From: Clostridia bacterium
Lineage (GTDB): Bacteria; Bacillota; Clostridia; Oscillospirales; Acutalibacteraceae
Direction: 5' to 3'
Length of the DNA stretch: 35,113 nucleotides
Assembly: GCA_017430145.1 (NCBI GenBank)
Contig: JAFRNP010000161.1
Location: 1-35,113 of the forward strand
The notes beneath the pieces were generated by a model that was not told the origin of the DNA, did not search any database, and saw only the letters and a program-made list of their open reading frames with translations. Of this stretch, positions 7,775-16,457 are shown piece by piece. A program made the translations under genes and the position numbers. Each line of letters starts with the position of its first letter. Position 1 is the stretch's first letter.

Positions 7775-10068
7775 TCTTTTATAAATATACACACCGCCGT
7801 CCGGTCGTCCTGTCTTCCCGGCTGGCGGATGCCGGCGGCGTTCAGCAGCAGCTCCGCCGTTTCGTCGGCGTCGGCGCCGCGGTGCCGGTACAAAAGGCTT
7901 TTATATTCCTCGGGCATACATACGGCGGCGCCGTCGGAGAGCAGCACGAGCTTATCCCCGGGCGCCAGCTTCAGGCGCACCGTGACGGTCTTCGGCTGCT
8001 GCAGGATCCCCAGCGGCATGGAGGAGGGTTCGAGCACCGCCGCCCGCTTTGATTTTTCGACCAGCGTCGCCGCCGCGCCGGCTTTGTACAGCACGGTCTC
8101 CCCGGTGCCCAGGTCCACCTGCACGAGATCCAGCGTCGCCAGCGTCTCCTCCTCCCCCGAAAGCATCAGCATCCGGTTTGCCGTTTCGATCGCGCACGCG
8201 GGGTCGATCCCCGCCTGCAGAAGGCGGCGGAGCATGGTCAGCACCAGGGTCGACTGCAGCGCGGCGGCGCTCCCTGTTCCCATGCCGTCGCTGAGAAGCG
8301 CGTAAAACGTGCCCGGCGGCACCGTAAAGGTCTCCACACAGTCGCCGCAGCGCGTCTGCCCGGTGGCAGGCGCCGTGCGCACGGCTGCTTCCGCCCTCAG
8401 GTTCGGCAGCACCGGAAACGTCAGCAGCGTCCCTTCGCCTTCGCAGCGCTCGGCGCCGGGCGCGGCAAAGCGCAGGTCCAGTTTTTCCTCCAGCAGGCCT
8501 TTCAGACGCCCGATCCCGGCGTTTTCGGGCACGCGCCTGCACAGCACGGTCAGCACGCCGCCGCCCGCATGGGTGAACCGGACGGCGCTGACGGCGTACC
8601 CCTGTCCGCGCAAAACGTTGCGGGCAAGAGCCGCCAGGTTCGGGTCGTCCTCCTCCCGCGCCCTTCCGGCGGCGGCTTCCATCACGCCTGCAAGCTGCGA
8701 GATCGCGGCGGCGCTCTGTGCGCGGCAGTCCCGTGCCGCCTGTTCGGCAGCCTGCCGCACCGACATCTCCCGCATACAGCTGCAGATCCCCTCCGCCGCC
8801 GACGCCGGGGACGGGCACAACGTGCGCAGGCGGGCAGGCAGGCTGCCGGCGTCCAGCGTCCCGGTCCTCCCGAGCGTTTCAGTCGCTTCGGCAAACGCCT
8901 TCTGCGTCAGCTCCAACGCGTCGCCGAAGCAGAAATCCTGTTTTTTGCAGTCCGCGCACACCGCCTGCCGCAGCCCGGCTGTCAGCGCTTCGGCGCTCGG
9001 GCGCTGCCGGTGGCCCAGCTGCTGCGACGCCGTCATCAGGGCACTGATCCGGCGCACCGCCTTTGCCGCTTTCAGGACCCCGAGCCGCAGAAACAGCCGC
9101 CCGGGGTCCCGTTCGGCAGGATCCATGGCGGAAAGCTTTTCCGAAAAGCCATCGGCAACGCGCTTCGGCAGGCAGATAAACAGCAGGATCCCCGCTCCCG
9201 CCTCCGCCACCCTCGCCACCGTACCGGGAGCGCCGCCGACCGAGAGCGCCAGCGCATAAACAAGCGCAAACACACTGCCCACCGCCGCTTTGCCGTAACA
9301 CGACACGATACCGCCGGCAAGCCCCGCCGCCGGCAGCGCAGCCAGCAGAAAACCGGCCCCGTCGGCGGTGCCGAGCACCAGTCCCGTACAGATGCCGACG
9401 ACGGCGCCGGCGGTCTCCCCGCCAATCAGCGCAGCAGCCATCACCAGCACAAAACCGGGGATATGCACCGGTACGAACGCGCCGAACCGGAACCGCACAA
9501 GCGAAAGCAGCAGCACGCTGCCCGAAAACAGGATCGCCGCCCGGTCCCCGGGCGCCGCCGGTGCAAAAATTCCGCCGTCCGGCGCCAGCAGGAAGACCCG
9601 GTAAAAAAAACAGGCGGCGGCAAACGCAGCCAGCGCCTTTGCAAAGCCCAGCAGCACCGACGCCGCATCCGGGGATGCGGCTGCCGCCACCGTTTCGGCG
9701 GCCAGCAGCACGGACAGAAACGCCATCATCCCGGCGGCCGGCGCCCCGACCTTCACGCGCAGCACGTACTTTGCCGCGCTTCTGAGCAGAAACACCAGCG
9801 TTACGGCGGCCACCTGCCGCAGTACGTCCAGGGAATCCCCGAAAACGAACGCGCCGACGCACGCGCCGAGGCTCGCGGGGATATACAGCCCCCCGGAGGC
9901 GCCGGCGCATAACGCCGCGGCAAACGGCGCCTCCTCCCCTTGAAATACGATCCCGGCAAGCGCCGCGCCGCACAGCGCCGTTCCCGCAGAAGGCGCCGCG
10001 CGTCTAAAAAGGTCCGTGAACGCTTCCCTGCTGCCCAGCGGCACCCTTTTTGTTTCCACCTTTTCCAT
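7765..10068 (-). CDS. spoIIE: Stage II sporulation protein E, membrane PP2C-type phosphatase
   Basis: This 767-aa protein dephosphorylates the anti-sigma-factor antagonist SpoIIAA in the forespore and so activates sigma-F. It has the standard layout: a short cytoplasmic N-terminus, about ten hydrophobic membrane segments (roughly residues 35-330), a central Cys-containing regulatory region, and a C-terminal PP2C-like domain. Metal-binding aspartates are visible in LSDGMGTG (Asp594) and VLLSDGAA (Asp712), matching the two key positions in the Bacillus protein. It is slightly shorter than the roughly 827-aa Bacillus version. It is transcribed alone from an unusually spaced promoter (10154-10186). 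It marks the host as a spore-former. Confidence 0.95.
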   Translation of the reverse strand: MEKVETKRVPLGSREAFTDLFRRAAPSAGTALCGAALAGIVFQGEEAPFAAALCAGASGGLYIPASLGACVGAFVFGDSLDVLRQVAAVTLVFLLRSAAKYVLRVKVGAPAAGMMAFLSVLLAAETVAAAASPDAASVLLGFAKALAAFAAACFFYRVFLLAPDGGIFAPAAPGDRAAILFSGSVLLLSLVRFRFGAFVPVHIPGFVLVMAAALIGGETAGAVVGICTGLVLGTADGAGFLLAALPAAGLAGGIVSCYGKAAVGSVFALVYALALSVGGAPGTVARVAEAGAGILLFICLPKRVADGFSEKLSAMDPAERDPGRLFLRLGVLKAAKAVRRISALMTASQQLGHRQRPSAEALTAGLRQAVCADCKKQDFCFGDALELTQKAFAEATETLGRTGTLDAGSLPARLRTLCPSPASAAEGICSCMREMSVRQAAEQAARDCRAQSAAAISQLAGVMEAAAGRAREEDDPNLAALARNVLRGQGYAVSAVRFTHAGGGVLTVLCRRVPENAGIGRLKGLLEEKLDLRFAAPGAERCEGEGTLLTFPVLPNLRAEAAVRTAPATGQTRCGDCVETFTVPPGTFYALLSDGMGTGSAAALQSTLVLTMLRRLLQAGIDPACAIETANRMLMLSGEEETLATLDLVQVDLGTGETVLYKAGAAATLVEKSKRAAVLEPSSMPLGILQQPKTVTVRLKLAPGDKLVLLSDGAAVCMPEEYKSLLYRHRGADADETAELLLNAAGIRQPGRQDDRTAVCIFIKEEK

Positions 10069-10153
10069 TTCCGTTTTTTCTGCCGGGCGACAGCACCCGT
10101 TCTTTTCGCCCGGCGCATCCTTTCCGTTATCCGGCAGGCGCCGGTTTTTTCTG

Positions 10154-10186
10154 ATTATAACACCCGGAAACGGTAAAAAATGTAAA
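10154..10186 (-). promoter_or_regulatory. Candidate spoIIE promoter with 21-bp spacer
   Basis: On the minus strand, TTTACA (10186-10181) and TATAAT (10159-10154) are separated by 21 bp instead of 17. The Spo0A-activated spoIIE promoter of Bacillus subtilis is known for the same 21-bp spacing with sigma-A-like hexamers. A possible Spo0A box with one mismatch (TGTCGGA against TGTCGAA) lies at 10254-10260, rather far upstream. Confidence 0.55.
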
Positions 10187-10274
10187 ATCCGCAGGTGAGA
10201 AACGGGGGAAACACAACGAATGCCGCCGAGAAAAAGAAAAACTGTATTTTTTTTGTCGGAACGCCTTTTTTCTC

Positions 10275-10303
10275 TTGCAAAATCTGTATTTTGATTCTAT
10301 AAT
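10275..10303 (+). promoter_or_regulatory. Promoter of the rlmB-like operon
   Basis: TTGCAA (10275-10280) and TATAAT (10298-10303) are 17 bp apart, in an AT-rich patch 54 bp before the start codon. It is divergent from spoIIE. Confidence 0.75.
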
Positions 10304-10356
10304 ATAGATTGTATTATTGTATAATAACATTTTGATATACAAAGAGAGAGATCTCC

Positions 10357-11133
10357 ATGGATTTTCCGGAAGAAAAACACGACCGCCGGGAGGAGGCCCC
10401 CCGCGAGGACCTGATCATCGGACGGGGCGCCGTGCGGGAGGCGCTGAAAAGCGGACGGCCCGCCCACGGCCTTCTGGTCCGCAAAGGGGAAAAGACCGGC
10501 GCCCTGCTGCCGATCATTGCCCAGTGCAAAGAAATGGGCATCCCGGTCAAGGAAGCGGACCAGAAAAAACTCGACTATATGTGCGGCCACCAGAACCACC
10601 AGGGCGTGATCCTGCTTGCCGCCGCCCACGAATACGCGACGCTCGAAGAGATCCTCGCCGCAGCCGAAAAGAAGGGAGAACCGCCCTTCCTCGTTCTGTG
10701 CGACGGCATCGAGGACCCGCACAACCTCGGCGCGATCATCCGGTCTGCGGAGGCGGGCGGGGCCCACGGCGTGGTCATTCCCGAGCGCCGCTCCACCGGC
10801 CTTACGGGCATCATCGGCAAAACCAGCGCCGGAGCGCTGGAATACATGCCGGTGGCGCGGGTCAAGAATATGACCGCCGCCATCCGCGAACTGCAAAAGA
10901 AAAACATCTGGGTGTACGCCGCCGACATGGACGGCGTTCCGTATGAGAAGGCCGATCTCGGCGGCGCCGTCGCCGTGGTCATCGGCAGCGAAGGCAAGGG
11001 CGTCAGCCGCCTTGTCAAAGAGACCTGCGACGGCAGCGTCTCCATCCCCATGCACGGGCGCATCAATTCCCTGAACGCATCCGTCGCCGCCGGTATCCTG
11101 ATCTTCAGGATCGCAGCATGCAGAACAGTCTGA
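10357..11133 (+). CDS. rlmB: 23S rRNA 2'-O-ribose methyltransferase, TrmH/RlmB family
   Basis: A 258-aa SPOUT-class enzyme that uses S-adenosylmethionine to methylate a ribose 2'-OH in RNA, most likely 23S rRNA guanosine (RlmB-type). The N-terminal substrate-binding domain starts with IIGRGAVREAL. The three SpoU motifs are clear: DGIEDPHNLGAIIRSAEA (motif 1), VIGSEGKGVSRL (motif 2) and IPMHGRINSLNASVAAGI (motif 3), which form the trefoil knot and cofactor site. GAGAGAGA-rich sequence precedes the start. It is the first gene of a rightward operon and ends 14 bp before the degenerate ATPase gene. RlmB is likely, but related TrmH paralogues cannot be excluded. Confidence 0.88.
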   Translation: MDFPEEKHDRREEAPREDLIIGRGAVREALKSGRPAHGLLVRKGEKTGALLPIIAQCKEMGIPVKEADQKKLDYMCGHQNHQGVILLAAAHEYATLEEILAAAEKKGEPPFLVLCDGIEDPHNLGAIIRSAEAGGAHGVVIPERRSTGLTGIIGKTSAGALEYMPVARVKNMTAAIRELQKKNIWVYAADMDGVPYEKADLGGAVAVVIGSEGKGVSRLVKETCDGSVSIPMHGRINSLNASVAAGILIFRIAACRTV

Positions 11134-11147
11134 AAGGATCGTAGAGT

Positions 11148-14100
11148 ATGAGCGACAACAGAAAAAAGAAAAACGCAAAGAGACGGACGCAGCCCCCGCG
11201 CCTGAATTACGACGCGGAGATCTCCGATATCATCTCCGGCAAAGCGCTGCGCAACGACAGCCCGGATACGGAAAAAAAGGCGGAGATCGTGCTCCCGCGC
11301 GAGACCGAAGAGGATATCAAGCTCGACGTCAACGATGAACGCCGGTTCATAAAGACCGGCGAGACGCCGTTTGTCAGCGTTCGCTCCGACCGGATCGCAG
11401 CGGAGGAGGATACGGAGATCACCGGTTTTGCCGACCGGCTCGTGACGCCCGCCGCTCAGAAGCGCGTGCATACCGGGTTTACCGGAAAGCTCAACACCTA
11501 TGAGACGCTCCACGCCGCCGACGGGTCCCGCCGCATGATCACCCCCACGGCGCCCCCCGAGGCCCGGGAGGAAGACAACGGCGCGCAGAACGCCGCAGAG
11601 GGACCGGAGACGCCGTCGCTTTTCTCCGATTTTCTGGAAGCAAAAAAGGACGCCGCCGTTCTGACGGAGGCAAGCCTGCGCCAGGGCGGAGCCGGACAGA
11701 CGGGCGAGACCGCCGTTTCGGACGTGGATATCGGACAGATGACGTTCTTCCCCGAAGATATCGTACCGGACGAGGCGCCCGCAGGCGCCGCGGAAGAAGA
11801 AAAGGCGCCGGCCGTTCCCGAAGCGCCGCAGCAGCCGCTGTACTATGCGGAATTTGACGATATCGGCGACGGCGCTGACAAAAACGCCGACGGGGAGCCC
11901 GCAGGCGCATCCGTAGAAGATAAAGGCAGCCTGCTCAGAGAGCTTGCCGGCACCGCAGAGGAGGACGTGCGCCGCAATCCCGACCAGATGATGATGGAGG
12001 GATTCAACACCGCCCAATTGCCGAAGGTCTCCCCCGCAGAGGACGCTTTCTTCGATATCGAAGAGGCGCCGCCCGCCGACCCCGATAAAAAAGAAGCCCC
12101 CGCCGGCAGCGCCGCCGAAGGCAGCGCCCCTGCCGACGGCACGGACGAACTGGAACGGGAACTGAAAAAATCCCGCCAGAAACTGATCAACGATTTCCAT
12201 TTCTGGGACACCTCCGAAAAAACCTTTGAGGATACGGAGGATGAAAAACTCCCGGCGGATAAAAACCGCAAGAAAAAGAACCTGCCCGATTTCTTACGCG
12301 ACGTGCGCGGGCGGTTCCTGCACGTGGGTACGCCCTTTACGCCGGTCGATACCGACGAATACACGCCCGCTTCTTCCCACCGGGAGATCTTCACCCGCCT
12401 GCTGGAGCTGGACCGTCTGGTCCAGGTCAAAATGGCCGTGCTCGGCGTACTGGGCCTGCTGCTGCTGATCATTGACCTGCTGGTGCGTATCAGCGCAAAA
12501 AACAACAACGGCTATTTCCATATGTTCGGGGGCAGCTACGTGCTCTACGGCGCCATCAACCTGGTATTCGTGCTCGGGGGCGCGGGGATCCTGTTCCCCG
12601 ACCTTAAAAACGGCGTCGTCTCCTTACTGAAGGCACAGCCGAAGACCGATACGGCGCTGCTGTTCATGCTGGCGGCGACCGCCCTGCAGAGTTTCGGCGC
12701 CATGTTCACCAAGCTCCCGCTGGAGGGCACCATCCATCTGCTGGCGCCGGCGGCGCTGATCCTGTGCGTCCCCTATTTTCTCGCCAAGCATTTTTACTAT
12801 GACAACGCGCGGCAGTGCTTCAAGGTCCTTTCCGCCAACGGAGAAAAGTCGTATCTGCGCAGCGTCGCGGACAAGGCGTTCACCGCCCGTCTGCTGCGGA
12901 ACAAGCAGAATGAAGGCAACGTGGTGTACGCCGGCAAAACCAAATTCATCAGCGGGTTCCTTGCCAAAAGCGCCAACGCCGCCATTTCCGGCATGACGCG
13001 CTCCCGCTTCGTGCTGATCTCGGCCGCCGTCTCTTTCGTGATCGCCGTTCTTGCGCTGATCCTTTCCAAGTCCTTCGTCGTTTTCCTGACGATCGGGACC
13101 CTGTGCCTGATCTGCAGCTTCCCCGTCAGCTGCCTTGCGGTCTCCGGTATCTTTATTGCCAGGGAGAACCGGAATCTCTCGGTCAAATCCTCGTACGTGC
13201 TGAGCTACGCCGACGCGGACAGCCTCTCCGGGATCGACAACATCGCCGTTGACGCCGGCGAACTGTTCCAGGTCCGTTTAACTGGATGCATGACCGCCGA
13301 CGGCGTCAGCGAGAACCAGGCGCGCTTTGCCGCTGCCTCCCTCGCCTCCAAATCGGATTCCCTTCTGCGCAAGGCGTTCCGCGAGGCGATCCGCTCCTTC
13401 GGCACGATGCTGCCGCAGGCGGAGGATTTCACCTATGAGGACCGTCTGGGCCTCTCCGCCTGGATCAACGGCAACCGGGTGCTGCTGGGGAACGAGGCGC
13501 TTTTGACGAACCACAACGTGGAGCTGCCCGATAAGGAGAAGGTCGCCGCCATGCTGAAGAACGGCGCGCAGCCGATCTACCTTGCCATTGAAGGGCATTT
13601 TGCCGCCCTGTTCACCGCCGTCTACACACCGATCCCCAACGTTCGCCGCGGGATCCACGACCTGACGGCAGGGCATGCCGGCCTGCTTATCAGCACGACG
13701 GACGCCAATATCACCGAAGCCTTTGCCGAGCGGCTGCTCAAGCTCGCCCCCGGCAGCGTCAGGATCGTCAGCTACACCGACGGGCAGAAGCTGAACACCG
13801 CCCGCCATACCGTCAAGGAATCCGAGAACACGGGCATCGTGTTCACCGAGGCGTTTGACAGCCTCTGCCGCTGCGCATCCGCCGCCGCGAAGCTCGCGCG
13901 CATCCGGATGATGAGCCGCACCATCTGCACCGTATGCGGCTTCATACTGCTCGCGGTCGTCGCCGTGCTGACCCTCACCGAAAAATACACCGATATCGAC
14001 TCCTTCCTGCCGATCCTGCTGCAGGCGCTGGTCTGCGGCGCGTGCCTTGCGGCGCCGCTCATCATGTACCGCGGCGAACCGTCCGCCCCCGACGGCGGCA

Positions 14101-14840
14101 TGCCGCAGCCTGCCGCGCCGTCTTACGAGGAGGAAGAGGAGGATCTGGAGGCCAAATACCGCCGCCGCTACGAAGAACTGAGCGCCCGTGCCGCCGAAAG
14201 CCAGAATCCGCCGGTCATCCCCGAAAAGGAAGAAGAGACGGAAGGGAACGGGGCGGACCCCGCGTTTGAAAAGATCGAGGAGCCCACCGACGACCTGTTC
14301 TCAAAGACCACGAAGGACGCGCTGGACAGCTTTGCGGATACGCCCGCCGAACGCGCAAGACAGCGCGCAAGACAGGCGCGGAAGGAAAAAGAGGAACGGG
14401 AGCGCCCGCGCCCCGACGGCAGCCTCATCACCTCCGAAAGCATGCGCAAAACGTTTTCGGAGCTTGACAGCTACGTAGAGGACCTTGCCGGTTCCAAGAA
14501 CTTCGGCGACGGCAAAACGCGTACCGATTTCTCCCTGTTCACCACCGAAAGCCAGCGCCGCCGCGTCAGCGCCGAGGATATCGAGAACGATTATGAGCGC
14601 CGCCGCGCAGAGGAAAAAGCGGTTCGCGACACCTTTACGGCGCCCGAGATCCCGGACCTGCCCGACACGGAAAAGGACGACGTCTGGGAGGACGCCTACG
14701 AAGCCATTGAGATCCCCGAGGACGTTCCGCCGGCAGGCACGGTAGACGTATTTGACGACGCGCTGTTCAGCCGGTTTGAGGACGATGCGATCTTTTCCGG
14801 CCTGCAGGAGGAAGAGAGCAAAAGAAAAATCGATTTCTGA
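11148..14840 (+). CDS. Degenerate P1B-type ATPase-like membrane protein, 1230 aa
   Basis: A long membrane protein with acidic, probably disordered N-terminal (about 1-425) and C-terminal (about 975-1230) arms. The core has eight hydrophobic segments, near 428-450, 465-484, 503-521, 530-549, 619-640, 645-670, 925-943 and 952-973. This is the 4+2+2 topology of heavy-metal P-type ATPases. After the sixth segment, GIDNIAVDAGEL aligns by eye with the phosphorylation site of P-type pumps, but DKTGT is replaced by DAGEL (Asp702). A nucleotide-domain-like stretch (LSAWINGNRVLLGNEALL) and a hinge-like stretch follow; no TGE, CPC or GDGxND motif is seen. Transport is therefore unlikely and a structural or sensory role is possible. 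It is not assigned to any named family. Confidence 0.75.
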   Translation: MSDNRKKKNAKRRTQPPRLNYDAEISDIISGKALRNDSPDTEKKAEIVLPRETEEDIKLDVNDERRFIKTGETPFVSVRSDRIAAEEDTEITGFADRLVTPAAQKRVHTGFTGKLNTYETLHAADGSRRMITPTAPPEAREEDNGAQNAAEGPETPSLFSDFLEAKKDAAVLTEASLRQGGAGQTGETAVSDVDIGQMTFFPEDIVPDEAPAGAAEEEKAPAVPEAPQQPLYYAEFDDIGDGADKNADGEPAGASVEDKGSLLRELAGTAEEDVRRNPDQMMMEGFNTAQLPKVSPAEDAFFDIEEAPPADPDKKEAPAGSAAEGSAPADGTDELERELKKSRQKLINDFHFWDTSEKTFEDTEDEKLPADKNRKKKNLPDFLRDVRGRFLHVGTPFTPVDTDEYTPASSHREIFTRLLELDRLVQVKMAVLGVLGLLLLIIDLLVRISAKNNNGYFHMFGGSYVLYGAINLVFVLGGAGILFPDLKNGVVSLLKAQPKTDTALLFMLAATALQSFGAMFTKLPLEGTIHLLAPAALILCVPYFLAKHFYYDNARQCFKVLSANGEKSYLRSVADKAFTARLLRNKQNEGNVVYAGKTKFISGFLAKSANAAISGMTRSRFVLISAAVSFVIAVLALILSKSFVVFLTIGTLCLICSFPVSCLAVSGIFIARENRNLSVKSSYVLSYADADSLSGIDNIAVDAGELFQVRLTGCMTADGVSENQARFAAASLASKSDSLLRKAFREAIRSFGTMLPQAEDFTYEDRLGLSAWINGNRVLLGNEALLTNHNVELPDKEKVAAMLKNGAQPIYLAIEGHFAALFTAVYTPIPNVRRGIHDLTAGHAGLLISTTDANITEAFAERLLKLAPGSVRIVSYTDGQKLNTARHTVKESENTGIVFTEAFDSLCRCASAAAKLARIRMMSRTICTVCGFILLAVVAVLTLTEKYTDIDSFLPILLQALVCGACLAAPLIMYRGEPSAPDGGMPQPAAPSYEEEEEDLEAKYRRRYEELSARAAESQNPPVIPEKEEETEGNGADPAFEKIEEPTDDLFSKTTKDALDSFADTPAERARQRARQARKEKEERERPRPDGSLITSESMRKTFSELDSYVEDLAGSKNFGDGKTRTDFSLFTTESQRRRVSAEDIENDYERRRAEEKAVRDTFTAPEIPDLPDTEKDDVWEDAYEAIEIPEDVPPAGTVDVFDDALFSRFEDDAIFSGLQEEESKRKIDF

Positions 14841-14869
14841 AAAGAAATCCGGCTGCCAAAGGACCTTCT

Positions 14870-16174
14870 ATGAAAAAGTACGTTTTTGCCCCTGCCCCGC
14901 CGATGGGCTTCAATACCTGGGACTGTTACGGCGCCGCCGTGAACGAGACGCAGTTCCTCGCCATGGCCGAAGTCCAGCGGGACCGCCTGCTGCCTTACGG
15001 CTGGGAATACGCCGTGATCGACATCCAGTGGTATGAGCCGTGCGCACATTCCGCCGCGTATAACCCGTTTGCGGATCTGTGCATGGACGGCTGCAGCCGT
15101 CTGGTCCCGGCGGAAAACCGCTTTCCTTCCGCGGCAGGCGGCAAAGGTTTCGGTCCGATCGCGGAAAAGATCCACAGCATGGGCATGAAGTTCGGCATTC
15201 ATATGCTGCGTGGGATCCCGCGGCAGGCGGTACACCTAAACACGCCCACCGTGACGCCCGGCGTCACCGCCCGCATGATCGCCCACCCCTACTCCCTGTG
15301 CCCCTGGAACACGGATATGTACGGCGTGGACCCGGACGCGCCCGGCGCGCAGGCATACTACGATTCCGTATTTGAGATGTACGCCGGCTGGGGCGTGGAC
15401 TTTGTGAAGGTGGACGATATCGCGAACACCGAGTTCAAACCCGCCGAGCCCTACTCCGCCAGACGGGAGATCGAAATGATCCGCCGCGCCATCGACAGGA
15501 CCGGCCGAAAGATCGTGCTTAGCCTCTCTCCCGGCCCCGCGCCCCTTGCCGAGGCGCAGCACCTGCGGGACCACGCCGACATGTGGCGGATGTCCGGCGA
15601 TTTCTGGGACCGGACCGACGCGCTTAATCGCATGTTCGACCTCTGCGCCGCCTGGTACCCCTACGTCGGCGACGGCTGCTGGCCCGACTGCGACATGCTG
15701 CCGCTGGGCGTACTGCAGCTAAACGACCGGGACCCTGCGTACCGCCGCAGACAGTCCCGCTTTACAAAAAACGAACAGGTCACCCTGATGAACCTGTGGT
15801 GCCTGTTCCGCTCGCCCCTGATGATGGGCGGCGAGCTGACGCTGCTGGACGAATTTACGTATTTGCTGCTCACGAACCGGGACCTGCTTGCGATCGATCA
15901 GGCGTCTTCCGGGAACCGCCCTCTGCAGATAAACCCCGACCTGGCGGTGTTCACCTGTCTGGATGCAGACCGCCGTCCCGTTTTCGGCGTTTTCAACCGC
16001 CGGCGTGAAGCTGCCGATATCACCGTCGTGCTGCCGCTTGCAGACACAGCTGTTTTGGAGGATATCTGGACAAAAGAGCGCCGGGCAGTTGCCGGCGGCA
16101 TTCTGACGTTAAGGCTCGGCGCCTTTGAAAGCCGCGTCTTTACCGCGGTTTCGGAGCCGGTCGAAAAAGAATGA
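14870..16174 (+). CDS. Glycoside hydrolase family 27 (alpha-galactosidase-like)
   Basis: A 434-aa retaining glycosidase with the GH27 opening motif PPMGFNTWD at residues 10-18. The likely nucleophile is in FVKVDD (Asp182) and the likely acid/base in MSGDFWD (Asp244). A C-terminal beta-sandwich follows (about 340-434). No signal peptide is present, so it should act in the cytosol on imported alpha-galactosides or related sugars; beta-L-arabinopyranosidase activity is an alternative for this family. It starts 29 bp after the degenerate ATPase gene, with an AAAGGA site, and is the last gene of that operon. No sugar transporter or regulator is adjacent, so the functional link to the operon is unclear. 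Confidence 0.88.
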   Translation: MKKYVFAPAPPMGFNTWDCYGAAVNETQFLAMAEVQRDRLLPYGWEYAVIDIQWYEPCAHSAAYNPFADLCMDGCSRLVPAENRFPSAAGGKGFGPIAEKIHSMGMKFGIHMLRGIPRQAVHLNTPTVTPGVTARMIAHPYSLCPWNTDMYGVDPDAPGAQAYYDSVFEMYAGWGVDFVKVDDIANTEFKPAEPYSARREIEMIRRAIDRTGRKIVLSLSPGPAPLAEAQHLRDHADMWRMSGDFWDRTDALNRMFDLCAAWYPYVGDGCWPDCDMLPLGVLQLNDRDPAYRRRQSRFTKNEQVTLMNLWCLFRSPLMMGGELTLLDEFTYLLLTNRDLLAIDQASSGNRPLQINPDLAVFTCLDADRRPVFGVFNRRREAADITVVLPLADTAVLEDIWTKERRAVAGGILTLRLGAFESRVFTAVSEPVEKE

Positions 16175-16184
16175 AAACTAAAAA

Positions 16185-16213
16185 TTGACATTCGTCCATT
16201 CATCGTGTATAAT
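16185..16213 (+). promoter_or_regulatory. Perfect consensus promoter of the 43-aa peptide gene
   Basis: TTGACA (16185-16190) and TATAAT (16208-16213) are separated by exactly 17 bp, a full sigma-A consensus. It begins 10 bp after the GH27 stop codon. Transcription should start near 16220. Confidence 0.9.
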
Positions 16214-16250
16214 ATCCAATGAGATGATTTTTCAGAAAGGAGTGCGGACT

Positions 16251-16382
16251 ATGGATTTTCTCCCCGGAGCAGTACAGGTCCTGATCGAATGGCTCATGCT
16301 GCTGATTTCCACGCTGATCGGCTATTTCCACATTAAGGATATAGAAGATTATCCGGTTGAGGACAGCAGCGCGGACGAATAA
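16251..16382 (+). CDS. 43-aa single-pass membrane peptide, unknown function
   Basis: I do not recognise this protein. It has one hydrophobic helix (about residues 8-27, containing IEWLMLLISTLIGYF) and an acidic C-terminus ending in SSADE. The start is set by a strong AAAGGAG site (16236-16242) 8 bp upstream; an earlier in-frame ATG lies in the promoter. It has a perfect consensus promoter and a 15-bp-stem terminator, so the 200-bp unit is an independent, probably highly expressed gene. The transmembrane helix plus charged tail suggests a regulatory subunit or partner of a membrane complex (inference). Toxin-like peptides are another option, but no antisense RNA signal was seen. Confidence 0.75.
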   Translation: MDFLPGAVQVLIEWLMLLISTLIGYFHIKDIEDYPVEDSSADE

Positions 16383-16394
16383 CCGTCCGCACGT

Positions 16395-16437
16395 AAACAC
16401 GGGACGTCCGGCGAAAGGACGTCCCGTGTTTCTTTCT
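16395..16437. terminator. Strong terminator between convergent genes
   Basis: A 15-bp perfect stem (16395-16409 with 16417-16431), seven-nt loop and T-rich tail TTTCTTTCTT. It ends the 43-aa peptide transcript and may also end the oppositely oriented oxidoreductase gene. Confidence 0.9.
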
Positions 16438-16457
16438 TATTTAGAATGAAAAAGCGT

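Noticed and set aside
10575-12200. Leftward frame of 541 codons opposite the methyltransferase and ATPase-like genes
   Set aside because: It spans two genes on the other strand and shows no motif or ribosome binding site.
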